Virus record (IMG/VR): IMGVR_UViG_3300027770_000135
Coordinates: 1 to 36,423 of that record
Reading direction: 5' to 3' (one strand)
Origin: a virus
DNA: 36,423 bases
In this document: positions 16,941 to 25,310 of the stretch, one piece after another
Layout: every line of letters starts with the position of its first letter
How positions within the stretch are numbered: position 1 is the first letter of the stretch
Notes under the pieces: model-generated
The model's input: the letters and a program-made list of their open reading frames with translations, nothing else
Told to the model about the DNA's origin: nothing
The model's database searches: none
Position numbers and translations under genes: made by a program

Positions 16941-17174
16941 TTATTCTGAATTTTTTTTCGTAAAAATTTTATCAGCAGACGCTAGTCCGAGTGCACCAAA
17001 AGCCAAAGCGGCTACGGACTGAATTAATGCAGGTGCTGGAGCTACATCAACAGTCGAGAATGAGTTATGGTACATTGTGACGCATAAAGAAATTGCACAC
17101 ATTATTCCAACAAATCTTTTGCTGGAAAATGATCCTTTTTCGTCTTGGAAAATTTGAGTTAAGAATTTTTTCAT
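16941..17174 (-). CDS. Holin-like membrane protein (77 aa)
   Basis: Start at 17174 (MKKFLTQIFQDEKGSFSSKRFVG) chosen because it fits phage holin-like proteins and has TATATTTAT upstream (17193-17201). Two hydrophobic segments follow: VGIMCAISLCVTMYHNSF and ALIQSVAALAFGALGLASADKIF. The charged N-terminus ending SSKRFVGI is typical of small phage membrane proteins annotated as holins in Bacteroidota phages. It would permeabilise the inner membrane to release the GH19 endolysin, although that gene lies 7 kb away. Confidence 0.7.
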   Translation of the reverse strand: MKKFLTQIFQDEKGSFSSKRFVGIMCAISLCVTMYHNSFSTVDVAPAPALIQSVAALAFGALGLASADKIFTKKNSE

Positions 17175-17192
17175 AATCTTGGTCGGTTGTCT

Positions 17193-17201
17193 ATAAATAT
17201 A
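17193..17201 (-). promoter_or_regulatory. TATATTTAT box before the envelope/lysis operon
   Basis: Minus-strand TATATTTAT 18 nt before the ATG at 17174; candidate start of transcription for the operon down to 10850. The leader CCGACCAAGAnTATG also appears, in a decayed form, on the minus strand near 5923-5935. Confidence 0.45.
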
Positions 17202-17231
17202 TCCAACCATTCAAAATTATAATATTTTACA

Positions 17232-17417
17232 TTAAAATAATTTTTGAACTTCGACCATAATTTCTCTTTGTTTACCCTCGAAAAACTTTATTTGTTTTTG
17301 TTCTTCTAAAGTTTGGTCGAAATTATTACCTTTAATTTGTCTAATTTTTTCAGTGAGAAAATCATGTTGTTCTAGCAACCACTGATATCTTTCAGCTTTT
17401 CTTTGATTTATATCCAT
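17232..17417 (-). CDS. Small coiled-coil protein (61 aa)
   Basis: Helical throughout (QRKAERYQWLLEQHDFLTEKIRQIK ... QKQIKFFEGKQREIMVEVQKLF by key segments), charged and with heptad-like spacing; no membrane segment. Start at 17417 (MDINQRK) avoids overlap with 17422-18363; an ATG ten codons upstream would overlap. Function unknown; perhaps a small structural or regulatory protein. Confidence 0.6.
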   Translation of the reverse strand: MDINQRKAERYQWLLEQHDFLTEKIRQIKGNNFDQTLEEQKQIKFFEGKQREIMVEVQKLF

Positions 17418-17421
17418 TTTT

Positions 17422-18363
17422 TTATTGTTCGATTGGTTTATGGTCAAATACTATTTTGATGTAACCATCTTCAGGTATTTGGTCAATGTCTAAATATCTA
17501 CTTATTTTTTGAGGAGGTAAATACTCATGTAAATTTTTAGTGATATTTTTGATTATTTTTTCTTCAACATCGGTTTTTTTTACTTGGACCGCCCAATAAA
17601 GAGAAACCGCAGAAACATCTCCATATTTCAAAGGACCATTTTTATTATAGATACTGAAAATTGTAACAACTATTTCAATAGTATCATCATCTTTTTTTTG
17701 AATGTCTGTAACTTTGAATTTAATTTTTGGACTGTAATAAGATAAATTTATATTTTTTTTTCTTGTAGGTATTAAACTATTATACCTACTTGTAAATTCT
17801 TCTTTTCTTTTTTTCAAAAGTTCTTCATTTGAAATAGGCGTGCCTGATCGTAATATTTTATACATGTCCCAAATGTTTATTGGAACTAATTTTGCGTTAA
17901 CATCTAGTTTAGGGTATGCCAACCAATGATGGGCTTCTCGAGAATTTTTTGCAAAAAACCAAATACCATCACGATAGAGATAAATTGGACTATTATAAGA
18001 TTTAACGAGATATATTAAATCACCATTAGAAATGTATTTCAAAGTTCCTGACATATTTGATGCCTTGAATGGAATTTTTTTGGAAATAAAATTTTTAATA
18101 TGTTTACCATTTATTGTTGTAGTACCATATTCTTCTATTCTTTTTGCGAGGTCTTGTAACGTAATTTTTTCATAATTTCCATTTCGATTATAGAGTAATC
18201 TGTAAAGGTAAAGTAATACACTAGGGTCATAATTTGATAGTGGTGCAGCATTTAAAACACTTTTTATGAATTTTGCCGCCTCAAATTTATTTTTTTTGAA
18301 TAAATTTTTTTTGTTCAAATAATTAAATAATTTTGCTTCGGAATCACTTAATAATTTTTCCAT
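17422..18363 (-). CDS. Unknown protein, paralog of the next gene (313 aa)
   Basis: Unrecognised. It aligns along its length with 18368-19330: N-terminal LSDSEAKLFNYLNKKNLFKKNK / LTDKEIAFFKYFNKKNLLNKKT (key residues), LRSGTPISNEELLKKRKEEF versus the corresponding SNEDIIKSRKDKL, and C-terminal LPPQKISRYLDIDQIPEDGYIKIVFDHKP / LPPKKMDKYLDRNVIPDEGYLKFTFEHQP. The middle is beta-rich (SNGDLIYLVKSYNSPIYLYRDGIWF). The start at 18363 follows the upstream stop by 4 nt. Tandem duplication; perhaps virion-associated. Confidence 0.8.
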   Translation of the reverse strand: MEKLLSDSEAKLFNYLNKKNLFKKNKFEAAKFIKSVLNAAPLSNYDPSVLLYLYRLLYNRNGNYEKITLQDLAKRIEEYGTTTINGKHIKNFISKKIPFKASNMSGTLKYISNGDLIYLVKSYNSPIYLYRDGIWFFAKNSREAHHWLAYPKLDVNAKLVPINIWDMYKILRSGTPISNEELLKKRKEEFTSRYNSLIPTRKKNINLSYYSPKIKFKVTDIQKKDDDTIEIVVTIFSIYNKNGPLKYGDVSAVSLYWAVQVKKTDVEEKIIKNITKNLHEYLPPQKISRYLDIDQIPEDGYIKIVFDHKPIEQ

Positions 18364-18367
18364 ATTT

Positions 18368-19330
18368 TCAATCAGTATTGTATTCAGGAAGTGGTTGATG
18401 CTCAAACGTAAATTTTAAATACCCTTCATCAGGAATCACATTTCTATCTAAATATTTATCCATTTTTTTGGGCGGTAAATAATCTTGTAAATTGGAAAAT
18501 AATTTTCTCATTATTATATTTTCTATTTCTTTTTCATTCATTGTCACATATCTGAATTTTTCTTTAACTTTAGGGTCGTTGTAATTCACAGCTATTGGAC
18601 CATCGAATAACCCTAAAACGTTTATAATTACATTCACATCACCATCTTGATCAATTTCTATTTTTTTAATTTTAAATTTGATTTTGAAATTTGCATTCCA
18701 AGCGGCTTTCAAATTTGTTAATTTTTTGGGTAAAAGATTTTCGATTTCTTGTCCCAATTTATCTTTTCTCGATTTGATTATGTCTTCATTACTCATTTCA
18801 CCATATGTGTTAATGTCTTTCATAACATCTCGGTCGACCATAATCATTTTTGACTCTCTGTCTCCACTAGGTAAAGAGCGACTAATGTGTTTTGCTGTTG
18901 TGGCTGAGTATTTGTCTGAATTAATAAACCATATTCCATCTCTAAAAATGTAAATAGGGTAATATTCATATGAATATACAACATAAATCAATTCTCCTTG
19001 ATAGTTATATTTCCATTCCCCCTTCAAATTTGAGGCGACAAAAGGCATTTTACTAGCAGTGTACTCTCGAGCATTTGAGTTCGTGGTTCTTTTGGTTTTT
19101 ATATTTGTTTTATCAACAAAATCATTCCAAGTAATATTTTCATAATCTCCTTGTGGTCTGTAATTTTGTCGGTATAAGTAATATGTTTTTTTCCAATCAC
19201 CCGTAGTATTTGTTGAATTAAACAAACCTTTAACAAAAGCTAACCCTTCTCTAGTTTTTTTATTCAATAAATTTTTTTTGTTAAAGTATTTGAAAAAAGC
19301 AATCTCTTTATCTGTAAGTGGTCTTGACAT
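18368..19330 (-). CDS. Unknown protein, paralog of the previous gene (320 aa)
   Basis: Paralog of 17422-18363 (see that entry). The central strands WKYNYQGELIYVVYSYEYYPIYIFRDGIWF form a conserved core in both. The N-terminal block of about 40 residues is helical and basic. Its start lies 19 bp from the divergent SET gene at 19349, so both promoters must sit in or near the short AT-rich interval 19331-19348 or inside the coding ends. Confidence 0.8.
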   Translation of the reverse strand: MSRPLTDKEIAFFKYFNKKNLLNKKTREGLAFVKGLFNSTNTTGDWKKTYYLYRQNYRPQGDYENITWNDFVDKTNIKTKRTTNSNAREYTASKMPFVASNLKGEWKYNYQGELIYVVYSYEYYPIYIFRDGIWFINSDKYSATTAKHISRSLPSGDRESKMIMVDRDVMKDINTYGEMSNEDIIKSRKDKLGQEIENLLPKKLTNLKAAWNANFKIKFKIKKIEIDQDGDVNVIINVLGLFDGPIAVNYNDPKVKEKFRYVTMNEKEIENIIMRKLFSNLQDYLPPKKMDKYLDRNVIPDEGYLKFTFEHQPLPEYNTD

Positions 19331-19348
19331 ATATTTTTAAATATTTTT

Positions 19349-19750
19349 ATGATAAATAGTCCAAAAAAAATTTTTATCAGACCTTCACATGGTAAAGGTT
19401 TAGGTGTTTTTGCTAGTGAGAGTATATCTCAAGGTGAAACTATCGAGGATTGTCCTTTGTTATCACTACCGATTAAAAAAGGTGAAAGTTCTAGTCTCTT
19501 GTTGGATTACCGATTCAATTATCCTTTAGGTTTAGATTTTGAAGAACAAGTTATAGCATTAGGTTACGGTAGTTTGTATAATCATTCAGACACGCCCAAT
19601 GCAATGTGGGTCCATCATCCAAATTTAAAAAAAGTTTTTAGGTTTGTAGCAATCAAAGAGATTGCCCCAGGTGAAGAAATTTTGGTATTTTACGGAGACG
19701 AAACTTATTGGTCTGACGGAAGGGTAAGTTCAAGAACTAAATTAGTTTGA
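19349..19750 (+). CDS. SET-domain protein lysine methyltransferase-like (133 aa)
   Basis: Predicted S-adenosylmethionine-dependent methyltransferase of protein lysines. The core SET motifs are in order: GKGLGVFASESISQGETIED (residues 14-33), GYGSLYNHSDTPNAMW (the N-H-S motif near 78-80 that binds cofactor and forms the knot) and FRFVAIKEIAPGEEILVFYGD (the late E-x-x-x-x-Y motif). Length is that of a minimal SET protein with no pre-SET zinc region. Such proteins are rare in phages. Targets are unknown; ribosomal or phage proteins are possible. Confidence 0.9.
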   Translation: MINSPKKIFIRPSHGKGLGVFASESISQGETIEDCPLLSLPIKKGESSSLLLDYRFNYPLGLDFEEQVIALGYGSLYNHSDTPNAMWVHHPNLKKVFRFVAIKEIAPGEEILVFYGDETYWSDGRVSSRTKLV

Positions 19751-19753
19751 AGA

Positions 19754-19963
19754 CTACTTACCTTTTATCAAAATCTCATCGTAATCTTCGACAAGTTTGA
19801 CTTTAAGTTTCTTTTCAACATAGGTCAATTCATCATCTGTTAAGGTGTTATACATTTTGTTGAGATTAATGAGAAGATTGTCAGGTACTGTCTCATCTTT
19901 TGTCCTCATATCAAAAATTACAGATTCAAGATTCAGAATTTTTGCAATTTTTTCGTTGTTCAT
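19754..19963 (-). CDS. Small helical protein (69 aa)
   Basis: Helical, acidic/basic mixed protein (KIAKILNLESVIFDM ... DDELTYVEKKLKVKLVEDYDEI). The ATGA overlap with the stop of 19960-20991 shows translational coupling to that gene. The segment YNTLTDDE also appears in the nuclease-like protein 33050-33793 (YNTLTDDR), maybe by chance. Function unknown. Confidence 0.65.
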   Translation of the reverse strand: MNNEKIAKILNLESVIFDMRTKDETVPDNLLINLNKMYNTLTDDELTYVEKKLKVKLVEDYDEILIKGK

Positions 19964-20991
19964 TTTTTCTTACTTTTTTTTGTGTAAAGTGGAGTTGTTA
20001 TCGATTTTCCAGTTTTTAAGGCTGTTTGTGGTACAATAGTCTCAGAACCCTTTGCCGCTCTTTCAAATCTTTTTTTACAAATATAATTCATAAAAGGTAA
20101 TTTTTTTGTCATAGGAATCAACCGATAAGTTTGAGCATCTGAAAATCCTAATATTTTTCTATTAATTTTTACAAATTGTGGACTTAATAAAATTTCATTC
20201 AATTCAGCATTAATTTTTTCATAACTAGGTTCGTTCACTAATTGTGGATCATTCATTAATTTTTGAAAAGGTTTCCAACTAACGATACAAAATTTATTAT
20301 CAGTAGGATCTTCGTTGTTGTAGGTTGAAAATTCATTCCAATAGTTTAGTGCATTTGGTCCGAGTGTAGTTCCACCTACTCGTTCTTTGCCGAAATCAAT
20401 AAATTTATTAGAAAAGTTCACATATGGTTGACTAAAATATACAACATTTTCCATTTTTTTCCCAGTTATTTTTTCAAATTCTTGAGTGAACGCATCTTTG
20501 TTGACTTTTTGTATCGAACTCATTTTAGATTTGAAGGATTCACCATCCTGGAAAAAAAGTTGATTCCTCATTTTATTAGCTTCTTCTCTTCTAATTGGTT
20601 CGGGTGTAAGTGATTCGGGTTCACCAAAAAATTGTTTAAAATAGTTTGTGAAAAATCTGCTATCATAAGAATCGACATTATCCTCTGTTTCAGTAATCAT
20701 TCTATCTACAATCCATTGATATAAATAACTGTCTTCGGGTTTGGTTGGTTGTCCATATTTGTCTACTGAAATTTCTCTATATTTATTATTTTTGTATCTA
20801 TTTTTTGCCTGTGAAATTAACAGAGGAATCACTTCATTAGTTTTTTTACTCGTTACAGTGTAATAATTGTAAGTTTTACCATCAATTTGAAATGGAACTT
20901 TGTATACCGATACTAGGTCATCCGCTGTTTGAGCTTCACTCACATAGTCTACGATGTATGTCAAATTTTTTTCGGACAAGATATATTTCAT
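19960..20991 (-). CDS. Unknown virion-like protein (343 aa)
   Basis: No recognised domain. The N-terminus MKYILSEKNLTYIVDYVSEAQT fits the short-helix pattern (S/T-E-x-x-L-x-x-I-V) shared by many proteins of large Bacteroidota phages and includes a V-S-E site. The rest is mixed alpha/beta with a basic tail (TPLYTKKSKKK). It is transcribed leftward, divergent from the methyltransferase, and coupled to the small downstream gene 19754-19963. Confidence 0.75.
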   Translation of the reverse strand: MKYILSEKNLTYIVDYVSEAQTADDLVSVYKVPFQIDGKTYNYYTVTSKKTNEVIPLLISQAKNRYKNNKYREISVDKYGQPTKPEDSYLYQWIVDRMITETEDNVDSYDSRFFTNYFKQFFGEPESLTPEPIRREEANKMRNQLFFQDGESFKSKMSSIQKVNKDAFTQEFEKITGKKMENVVYFSQPYVNFSNKFIDFGKERVGGTTLGPNALNYWNEFSTYNNEDPTDNKFCIVSWKPFQKLMNDPQLVNEPSYEKINAELNEILLSPQFVKINRKILGFSDAQTYRLIPMTKKLPFMNYICKKRFERAAKGSETIVPQTALKTGKSITTPLYTKKSKKK

Positions 20992-21024
20992 AATTTTAGG
21001 ACATTTTAATTTGATTAATAAACA

Positions 21025-21063
21025 TAACCCTTTATAATTATATGGGTTACTATAAATAGTAAC
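21025..21063. promoter_or_regulatory. Hairpin plus 18-bp operator-like palindrome upstream of dcm
   Basis: TAACCC (21025-21030) pairs with GGGTTA (21044-21049). Overlapping it, GTTACTATAAATAGTAAC (21046-21063) is a perfect inverted repeat with 8-bp arms and a 2-bp centre. It lies just upstream of the -33 element of the methyltransferase promoter, a position suited to a dimeric regulator. Confidence 0.5.
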
Positions 21064-21075
21064 TTTTAAAAAAAA

Positions 21076-21107
21076 TTGACACTATAGTCATAAATTGTTA
21101 TATTTAT
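21076..21107 (+). promoter_or_regulatory. Promoter of the methyltransferase gene
   Basis: TTG (21076-21078), 20-bp spacer, TATATTTA (21099-21106) followed by T, i.e. both a near match to TTG-N19-TAnnTTTG and an exact TATATTTAT box; the ATG is 10 nt downstream. Confidence 0.55.
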
Positions 21108-21117
21108 TAAAAAAAAG

Positions 21118-22131
21118 ATGACTGATAAATTAAAAATAGTTTCATTATTTTCAGGATATGGAACACAAGAATTGGCATTAAAATATATCGGAGTGAATTA
21201 TGAGGTTATTGCTAACTGTGATAATTTTAACCAAGCAAATGAATGTTATGATGTTTTACACCAAACCTCTAACGGTAATCTTGGTGATATTAAACTGATA
21301 AAAGAGAATGAATTTCCTAATTGTGACTTTTTGACATACTCTTTTCCGTGTGTTGATGTTTCAATTTCAGGTAAACAACAAGGAATCAAAGAAGGTACAA
21401 GAAGTGGTTTATTATTTGATGTGGAAAGAATCTTATCAGTGAATAGACCGAAATACCTTTTAATGGAAAATGTAAAGAACCTAATATCTAAAAAACATAT
21501 TGAATCATTTGAAAACCACATTCTTTTTCTGAAAGAATTAGGATATAGTTCTTCTTGGAAATTATTAAATGGTGCTGATTTTGGTTGTCCACAAAACAGA
21601 GAAAGAATTTTTATGATGTCTGTTCTAAATGGTGATCTAGAAGACGTTAAACAAAAGATGATGAATGTTGATAAGTATAAAAAAACTAGAGTACCAATGT
21701 CGTTGTTCGTTGAGGAAACTAATGACTCATCATTGTTTATCAATTGTCCATTCACATTACACAAAACAAAACAAAACACTGTCTGTAAGTTAGCCGCTAG
21801 ACGAAATGATATTAATTATGATCAAGCAAAACGGATTTACTCTATAGACGCTTGTTCACCTTGTTTAACAACTAGTGGGTCTCCACAAATTATGACACGG
21901 GATGGTAGAGTAAGAACACTTACCGCAAGAGAGGGGTATAGATTTATGGGTGTCCATGACCAAGATATCGATAAACTATTAACAACATCTTTATCAACTA
22001 GAGCTCACATTTCATTAGCAGGTAATTCGATATGTGTTCCAGTTATGGAAGTAATCTTTAAAGAATTTTTCTACGAATACATTCAAGAACCTACAATCTC
22101 TGATACAATTACAGAAATAGTGGAAGTTTAA
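21118..22131 (+). CDS. dcm: DNA (cytosine-5)-methyltransferase (337 aa)
   Basis: Methylates cytosine at C5 in a specific DNA site. All core motifs are visible in order: I LFSGYGTQELAL (SAM binding), IV FPCVDVS with the catalytic Cys near residue 79, VI MENVKNLIS, VIII GCPQNRERIFMM, a target-recognition region around 170-250, IX RTLTAREGYRFMG and X AGNSICVPVM. Length is full. No cognate restriction gene is certain, though the facing gene 22136-23407 encodes a nuclease-like protein only 4 bp away. Probably protects phage DNA from host restriction. The symbol indicates family, not E. coli specificity. Confidence 0.95.
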   Translation: MTDKLKIVSLFSGYGTQELALKYIGVNYEVIANCDNFNQANECYDVLHQTSNGNLGDIKLIKENEFPNCDFLTYSFPCVDVSISGKQQGIKEGTRSGLLFDVERILSVNRPKYLLMENVKNLISKKHIESFENHILFLKELGYSSSWKLLNGADFGCPQNRERIFMMSVLNGDLEDVKQKMMNVDKYKKTRVPMSLFVEETNDSSLFINCPFTLHKTKQNTVCKLAARRNDINYDQAKRIYSIDACSPCLTTSGSPQIMTRDGRVRTLTAREGYRFMGVHDQDIDKLLTTSLSTRAHISLAGNSICVPVMEVIFKEFFYEYIQEPTISDTITEIVEV

Positions 22132-22135
22132 TTTT

Positions 22136-23407
22136 TCACCCAATATCTGATCGTGATGTATACCACCCTCCCATTGGGTAATTGTATGAAGTTAACACGG
22201 TACCTTTACCCATTTCTTCTATTTCATTCAAAAGTTTTTCTAGTTCGTTTATCAATTCGTCAGTTTTACCTGAATTATATTCGATCCTGATTAACTTTTC
22301 AGGTTCTCTAGTGTTTGGATTTTTAACGAATTCATTTTTAATTTTATCATTAGTAATTTGAGAGTCTAAATCACTACCTTTTATTATTGTAAAATGAAAA
22401 GCACCATCAATTTCTATAGCTATTTTAGATTTTGGTAAATAAAAATCAAATTTTAATTTTCTACATCGTCCTTTTAAGTTAGGTTTTCCTATACAATCTT
22501 CAAATTCTTTGGGAGAATCAAACTCTATATTTTTATTTTTAAAATATTCCTTGACTATATTTTCACCTTTAGACTCATAACATTTTGGACACCCCGATCC
22601 ACTCAAATGATCTTTGGGCATTACAGACCAAGCACCATGTTTTGGGCAAACTATTTTAACTTTTGTCTTCGCATCAACATAATCGGTATTTGTGTAGTCA
22701 TAAATTAATTTTCCTTCTTTTTGATGAATACCTTCTGCAATGATTTTATCTAACCAAGTGTACTTAGTATCTCTTCTCCCTCCACAAACTGGACAACCTA
22801 CTTTTTTATTCGGGTTGACGTGGTTACTAGGTGAAACTGTAAAATAACCATGTGACTCTTCTTCAAAATTATTCAAATTTCCGTCTGGAAAGTTGTTTGA
22901 TGACACAGGACAAAAAAGTTTGATCGGTGGACTAGTTTTTATTTTTCCTAGAAATTTAATTTTATCATAACCCGTATATTTTAAAGTCCCGTCAGGATTT
23001 GACTGGTACTTTTTTACTTTTTCCATAAACCTTTCTTTTCTTTCTTCAGGTGTTTCTTTTTCACATTCTGGACAACCTTTTGGAGGATACGTTTTTCCGT
23101 GAGATAACTTTTTATAAAGATGAGAAAATGGAGTACGATAGAAATCACCGTGATATGGACACGTAATTTTTATTTTTTTAGTTTTTTCTATCCCATCCCA
23201 TGTAATAACATTTTCTGCTGGGTAAATATATCGAGGGTTTTTATGTATAGTTCTTGCAGTTTGAACAAATTGAGAATACGGCATCTGGGTACTCTCATTT
23301 AAAAGATCTATTTTTGATTCCCAATTAATAACTTTTTTTATCAATTTAACCAAATAGTTTTCGGTCAATCTGATAATTTTTGGAGAATAATTTGATAAAT
23401 TTTTCAT
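22136..23407 (-). CDS. Zinc-finger repeat protein with VSR-like nuclease domain (423 aa)
   Basis: Three repeats of a treble-clef type finger: CPYHGDF...GCPEC (about residues 83-113), CPVSS...GCPVC (about 165-200) and CPKHGAW...GCPKC (about 248-275), each with two Cys-containing knuckles and often a His; this is the DUF723-like module of DNA-binding phage proteins. The C-terminus KLKFDFYLPKSKIAIEIDG...IRIEYNSG is a PD-(D/E)XK/VSR-like fold with D and E-x-D residues. The N-terminus (RLTENYLVKLIKKVINWE) is of the phage short-helix type. Probably a homing-type or site-specific nuclease; it lies tail to tail with dcm. Confidence 0.82.
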   Translation of the reverse strand: MKNLSNYSPKIIRLTENYLVKLIKKVINWESKIDLLNESTQMPYSQFVQTARTIHKNPRYIYPAENVITWDGIEKTKKIKITCPYHGDFYRTPFSHLYKKLSHGKTYPPKGCPECEKETPEERKERFMEKVKKYQSNPDGTLKYTGYDKIKFLGKIKTSPPIKLFCPVSSNNFPDGNLNNFEEESHGYFTVSPSNHVNPNKKVGCPVCGGRRDTKYTWLDKIIAEGIHQKEGKLIYDYTNTDYVDAKTKVKIVCPKHGAWSVMPKDHLSGSGCPKCYESKGENIVKEYFKNKNIEFDSPKEFEDCIGKPNLKGRCRKLKFDFYLPKSKIAIEIDGAFHFTIIKGSDLDSQITNDKIKNEFVKNPNTREPEKLIRIEYNSGKTDELINELEKLLNEIEEMGKGTVLTSYNYPMGGWYTSRSDIG

Positions 23408-23430
23408 AAGTTACAATCAGTGGAATTTGT

Positions 23431-25035
23431 TTACAAATCAGCTAATCTGTCAGAAAGGTGAGAATTAAACTCACTATCATCACACCATGGACTCCAACGA
23501 CTATCTATAGAGAATGAAGGTTGTTTAATTATATTTCTGTAGTAGTCAAAAAGATAGTCTAGAAATATTTCAAACGAAGTTTCATTTACACTCTCCATAG
23601 ATTCTGCAATCTCATCCAAATCAGAATTTTCTAAAAATGGTAGTAAATCAAAACCATTTATTTTTAATTTAACCCCAGCGTCGTTCATTTCAACCACTTC
23701 CCCGTATTGACTCAAAGCCCTTTTCAACGTGTCATAATAATGGTCATAAGTTGCGGCCTCTTCACAATCATTCCTTGCTGAATTCATAGCACTTTTTATA
23801 TCTACCAAATCATTAAATTCCTCAATAGCCTCTTCTAGCTCTTCAGGAATTTCTTCAATACTATGTTCATTTGCGGTTTCTCTGATTATACCCCAAATAG
23901 TTTCTGCATTTTTTTCACTAACATCGTCTATAAGATCACTCAGGGAATAATCATAATAGTCATAATGATCCCAAAAGTCTCCACTCAAAAGTGTTTCAAA
24001 AAACCCAACTTGGATTATTCTACCACTTGGAGTTGTTCTTCTTCTTACTGTCCAATCCCCATCGACATAATCTTTCACATATTCTGGGTCGATAGAAATT
24101 TCAAATGTAAGATCTTTACCTTCAAATGGGTTTTTATCAATTAATCCCATTTTGGCAAGTTTATATTTTGTGATAAATCCATTGAAAAGGTCAGGTCTTT
24201 GGGACATTAAGGTGTCTATTTGGTCTTTGGAAAGATCCCAAATTTGAAAATCTGTTTCAGGTCTATATTCACTTTTAAATTTATTTATAAGATATTCCGA
24301 TTCATTATCAGGATCAGGGTTTTTCAAAGTAAGTAGTGGAAGTATGTATTTGATATATTCTTCATCAGGTTTGGAATTTTTGGGTCCTTTCATTTGAATC
24401 ACAACACCATCATCATCAATTGCCGCGGTAACGTGACTTCGGTTTATTGTAAATTTATCTGATAATTTTTGAAACGATCTTAAAGAATATAGATTAGCTC
24501 TAGACCTACCACAATGACCCATTCGTTCACATTCTTCAGGTGAGTTATTAGTTCCTAAATTTACCCAATAGTAACCCAAACCGTCAGAGTCCCTAAAATC
24601 TTTGATTATTTCATTTTTCTCGTCATAGTTGATATTTCCACTCCCTATTTGTAAACTTTGATGCCATTCATGTTGAAGTGCAGTTAGTTGAGACCAACTA
24701 AGTTGTTTAATTGAACTTGTGTCTCCATTTAAGTGTACTCGAACATAGTCAATAATACCAACTATACTGCTACGATAGTTTCGAATAAAATTACTTACGT
24801 AACCATCTATAGTCCCGGGTTCAATTGACACATACGAAGGTCTATTTCTTGGCCCAAAGGCTGATGTATCCAAAATTTTATTTGCAATCCACACAGAAAG
24901 ATTTCCACATATTTTTTGTAGAGTTTCCGCGGTGGTTTGAGATAAACCAAGTTTTTCTACCAAAATTTTGACCTTTGACCCTTCTAAGATCAAATTTGAA
25001 AGATTTTTAATTAGTTTCAAAACACTTTTTTTCAT
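23431..25035 (-). CDS. Large MGHCG-motif protein, PcfJ-like region (534 aa)
   Basis: Start at 25035 (MKKSVLKLIKNLSNLILEG) chosen because upstream codons read through an AT-rich promoter region; the N-terminus contains L-I-L-E like T4 packaging peptides. The central region YYWVNLGTN...ECERMGHCGRSRANLYSLR...HVTAAIDDDGVVIQMKGPKN (Cys-His pair about residue 170) resembles the PcfJ-like and WCT-type modules: a C-x(n)-S/LYSLR, a strand with variable V-T-A, and Q-x-K-G-x-x-N. The C-terminal 200 residues are acidic. Function unknown; related in plan to 7085-8020 and 25452-26318. Confidence 0.8.
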   Translation of the reverse strand: MKKSVLKLIKNLSNLILEGSKVKILVEKLGLSQTTAETLQKICGNLSVWIANKILDTSAFGPRNRPSYVSIEPGTIDGYVSNFIRNYRSSIVGIIDYVRVHLNGDTSSIKQLSWSQLTALQHEWHQSLQIGSGNINYDEKNEIIKDFRDSDGLGYYWVNLGTNNSPEECERMGHCGRSRANLYSLRSFQKLSDKFTINRSHVTAAIDDDGVVIQMKGPKNSKPDEEYIKYILPLLTLKNPDPDNESEYLINKFKSEYRPETDFQIWDLSKDQIDTLMSQRPDLFNGFITKYKLAKMGLIDKNPFEGKDLTFEISIDPEYVKDYVDGDWTVRRRTTPSGRIIQVGFFETLLSGDFWDHYDYYDYSLSDLIDDVSEKNAETIWGIIRETANEHSIEEIPEELEEAIEEFNDLVDIKSAMNSARNDCEEAATYDHYYDTLKRALSQYGEVVEMNDAGVKLKINGFDLLPFLENSDLDEIAESMESVNETSFEIFLDYLFDYYRNIIKQPSFSIDSRWSPWCDDSEFNSHLSDRLADL

Positions 25036-25061
25036 AAATACAAATACACTTAAAAAAAAAT

Positions 25062-25092
25062 TTGATTTTTGAGAATTTTTCAATTATCTTTG
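25062..25092 (+). promoter_or_regulatory. Host-type promoter for 25104-25307
   Basis: TTG (25062-25064), 20-bp spacer, TATCTTTG (25085-25092), a full TAnnTTTG; ATG 11 nt downstream. Confidence 0.65.
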
Positions 25093-25103
25093 TAAGAAAA
25101 AAT

Positions 25104-25307
25104 ATGATTACCGGATTAATAATTGGATTTTTGATTGGATTTCTAACCACTTTTGTAATTGGTTATTTGGTTTTTTTAAAATTTGTAAAAAGACCTATGA
25201 ACAAATTAATTAATGAATCATTCTCAAATTTTTTAAATTTTGGAATCAAAAATGGTATAGATGTTGTGGACATTCAGAAAAAAATATACAAAAAAAACAA
25301 ATTTTAA
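25104..25307 (+). CDS. Small single-pass membrane protein (67 aa)
   Basis: Start at 25104 follows a strong host-type promoter. One N-terminal membrane helix (ITGLIIGFLIGFLTTFVIGYLVFL) is followed by a basic stretch and an amphipathic helical tail ending KKIYKKNKF. No family is recognised. A structured non-coding segment with a terminator (25311-25452) follows immediately, so this promoter may serve both. Confidence 0.75.
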   Translation: MITGLIIGFLIGFLTTFVIGYLVFLKFVKRPMNKLINESFSNFLNFGIKNGIDVVDIQKKIYKKNKF

Positions 25308-25310
25308 AAG

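Noticed and set aside
21246-21779. 177-aa leftward ORF inside dcm.
   Set aside because: Shadow of the methyltransferase, whose full motif set fixes the coding strand.
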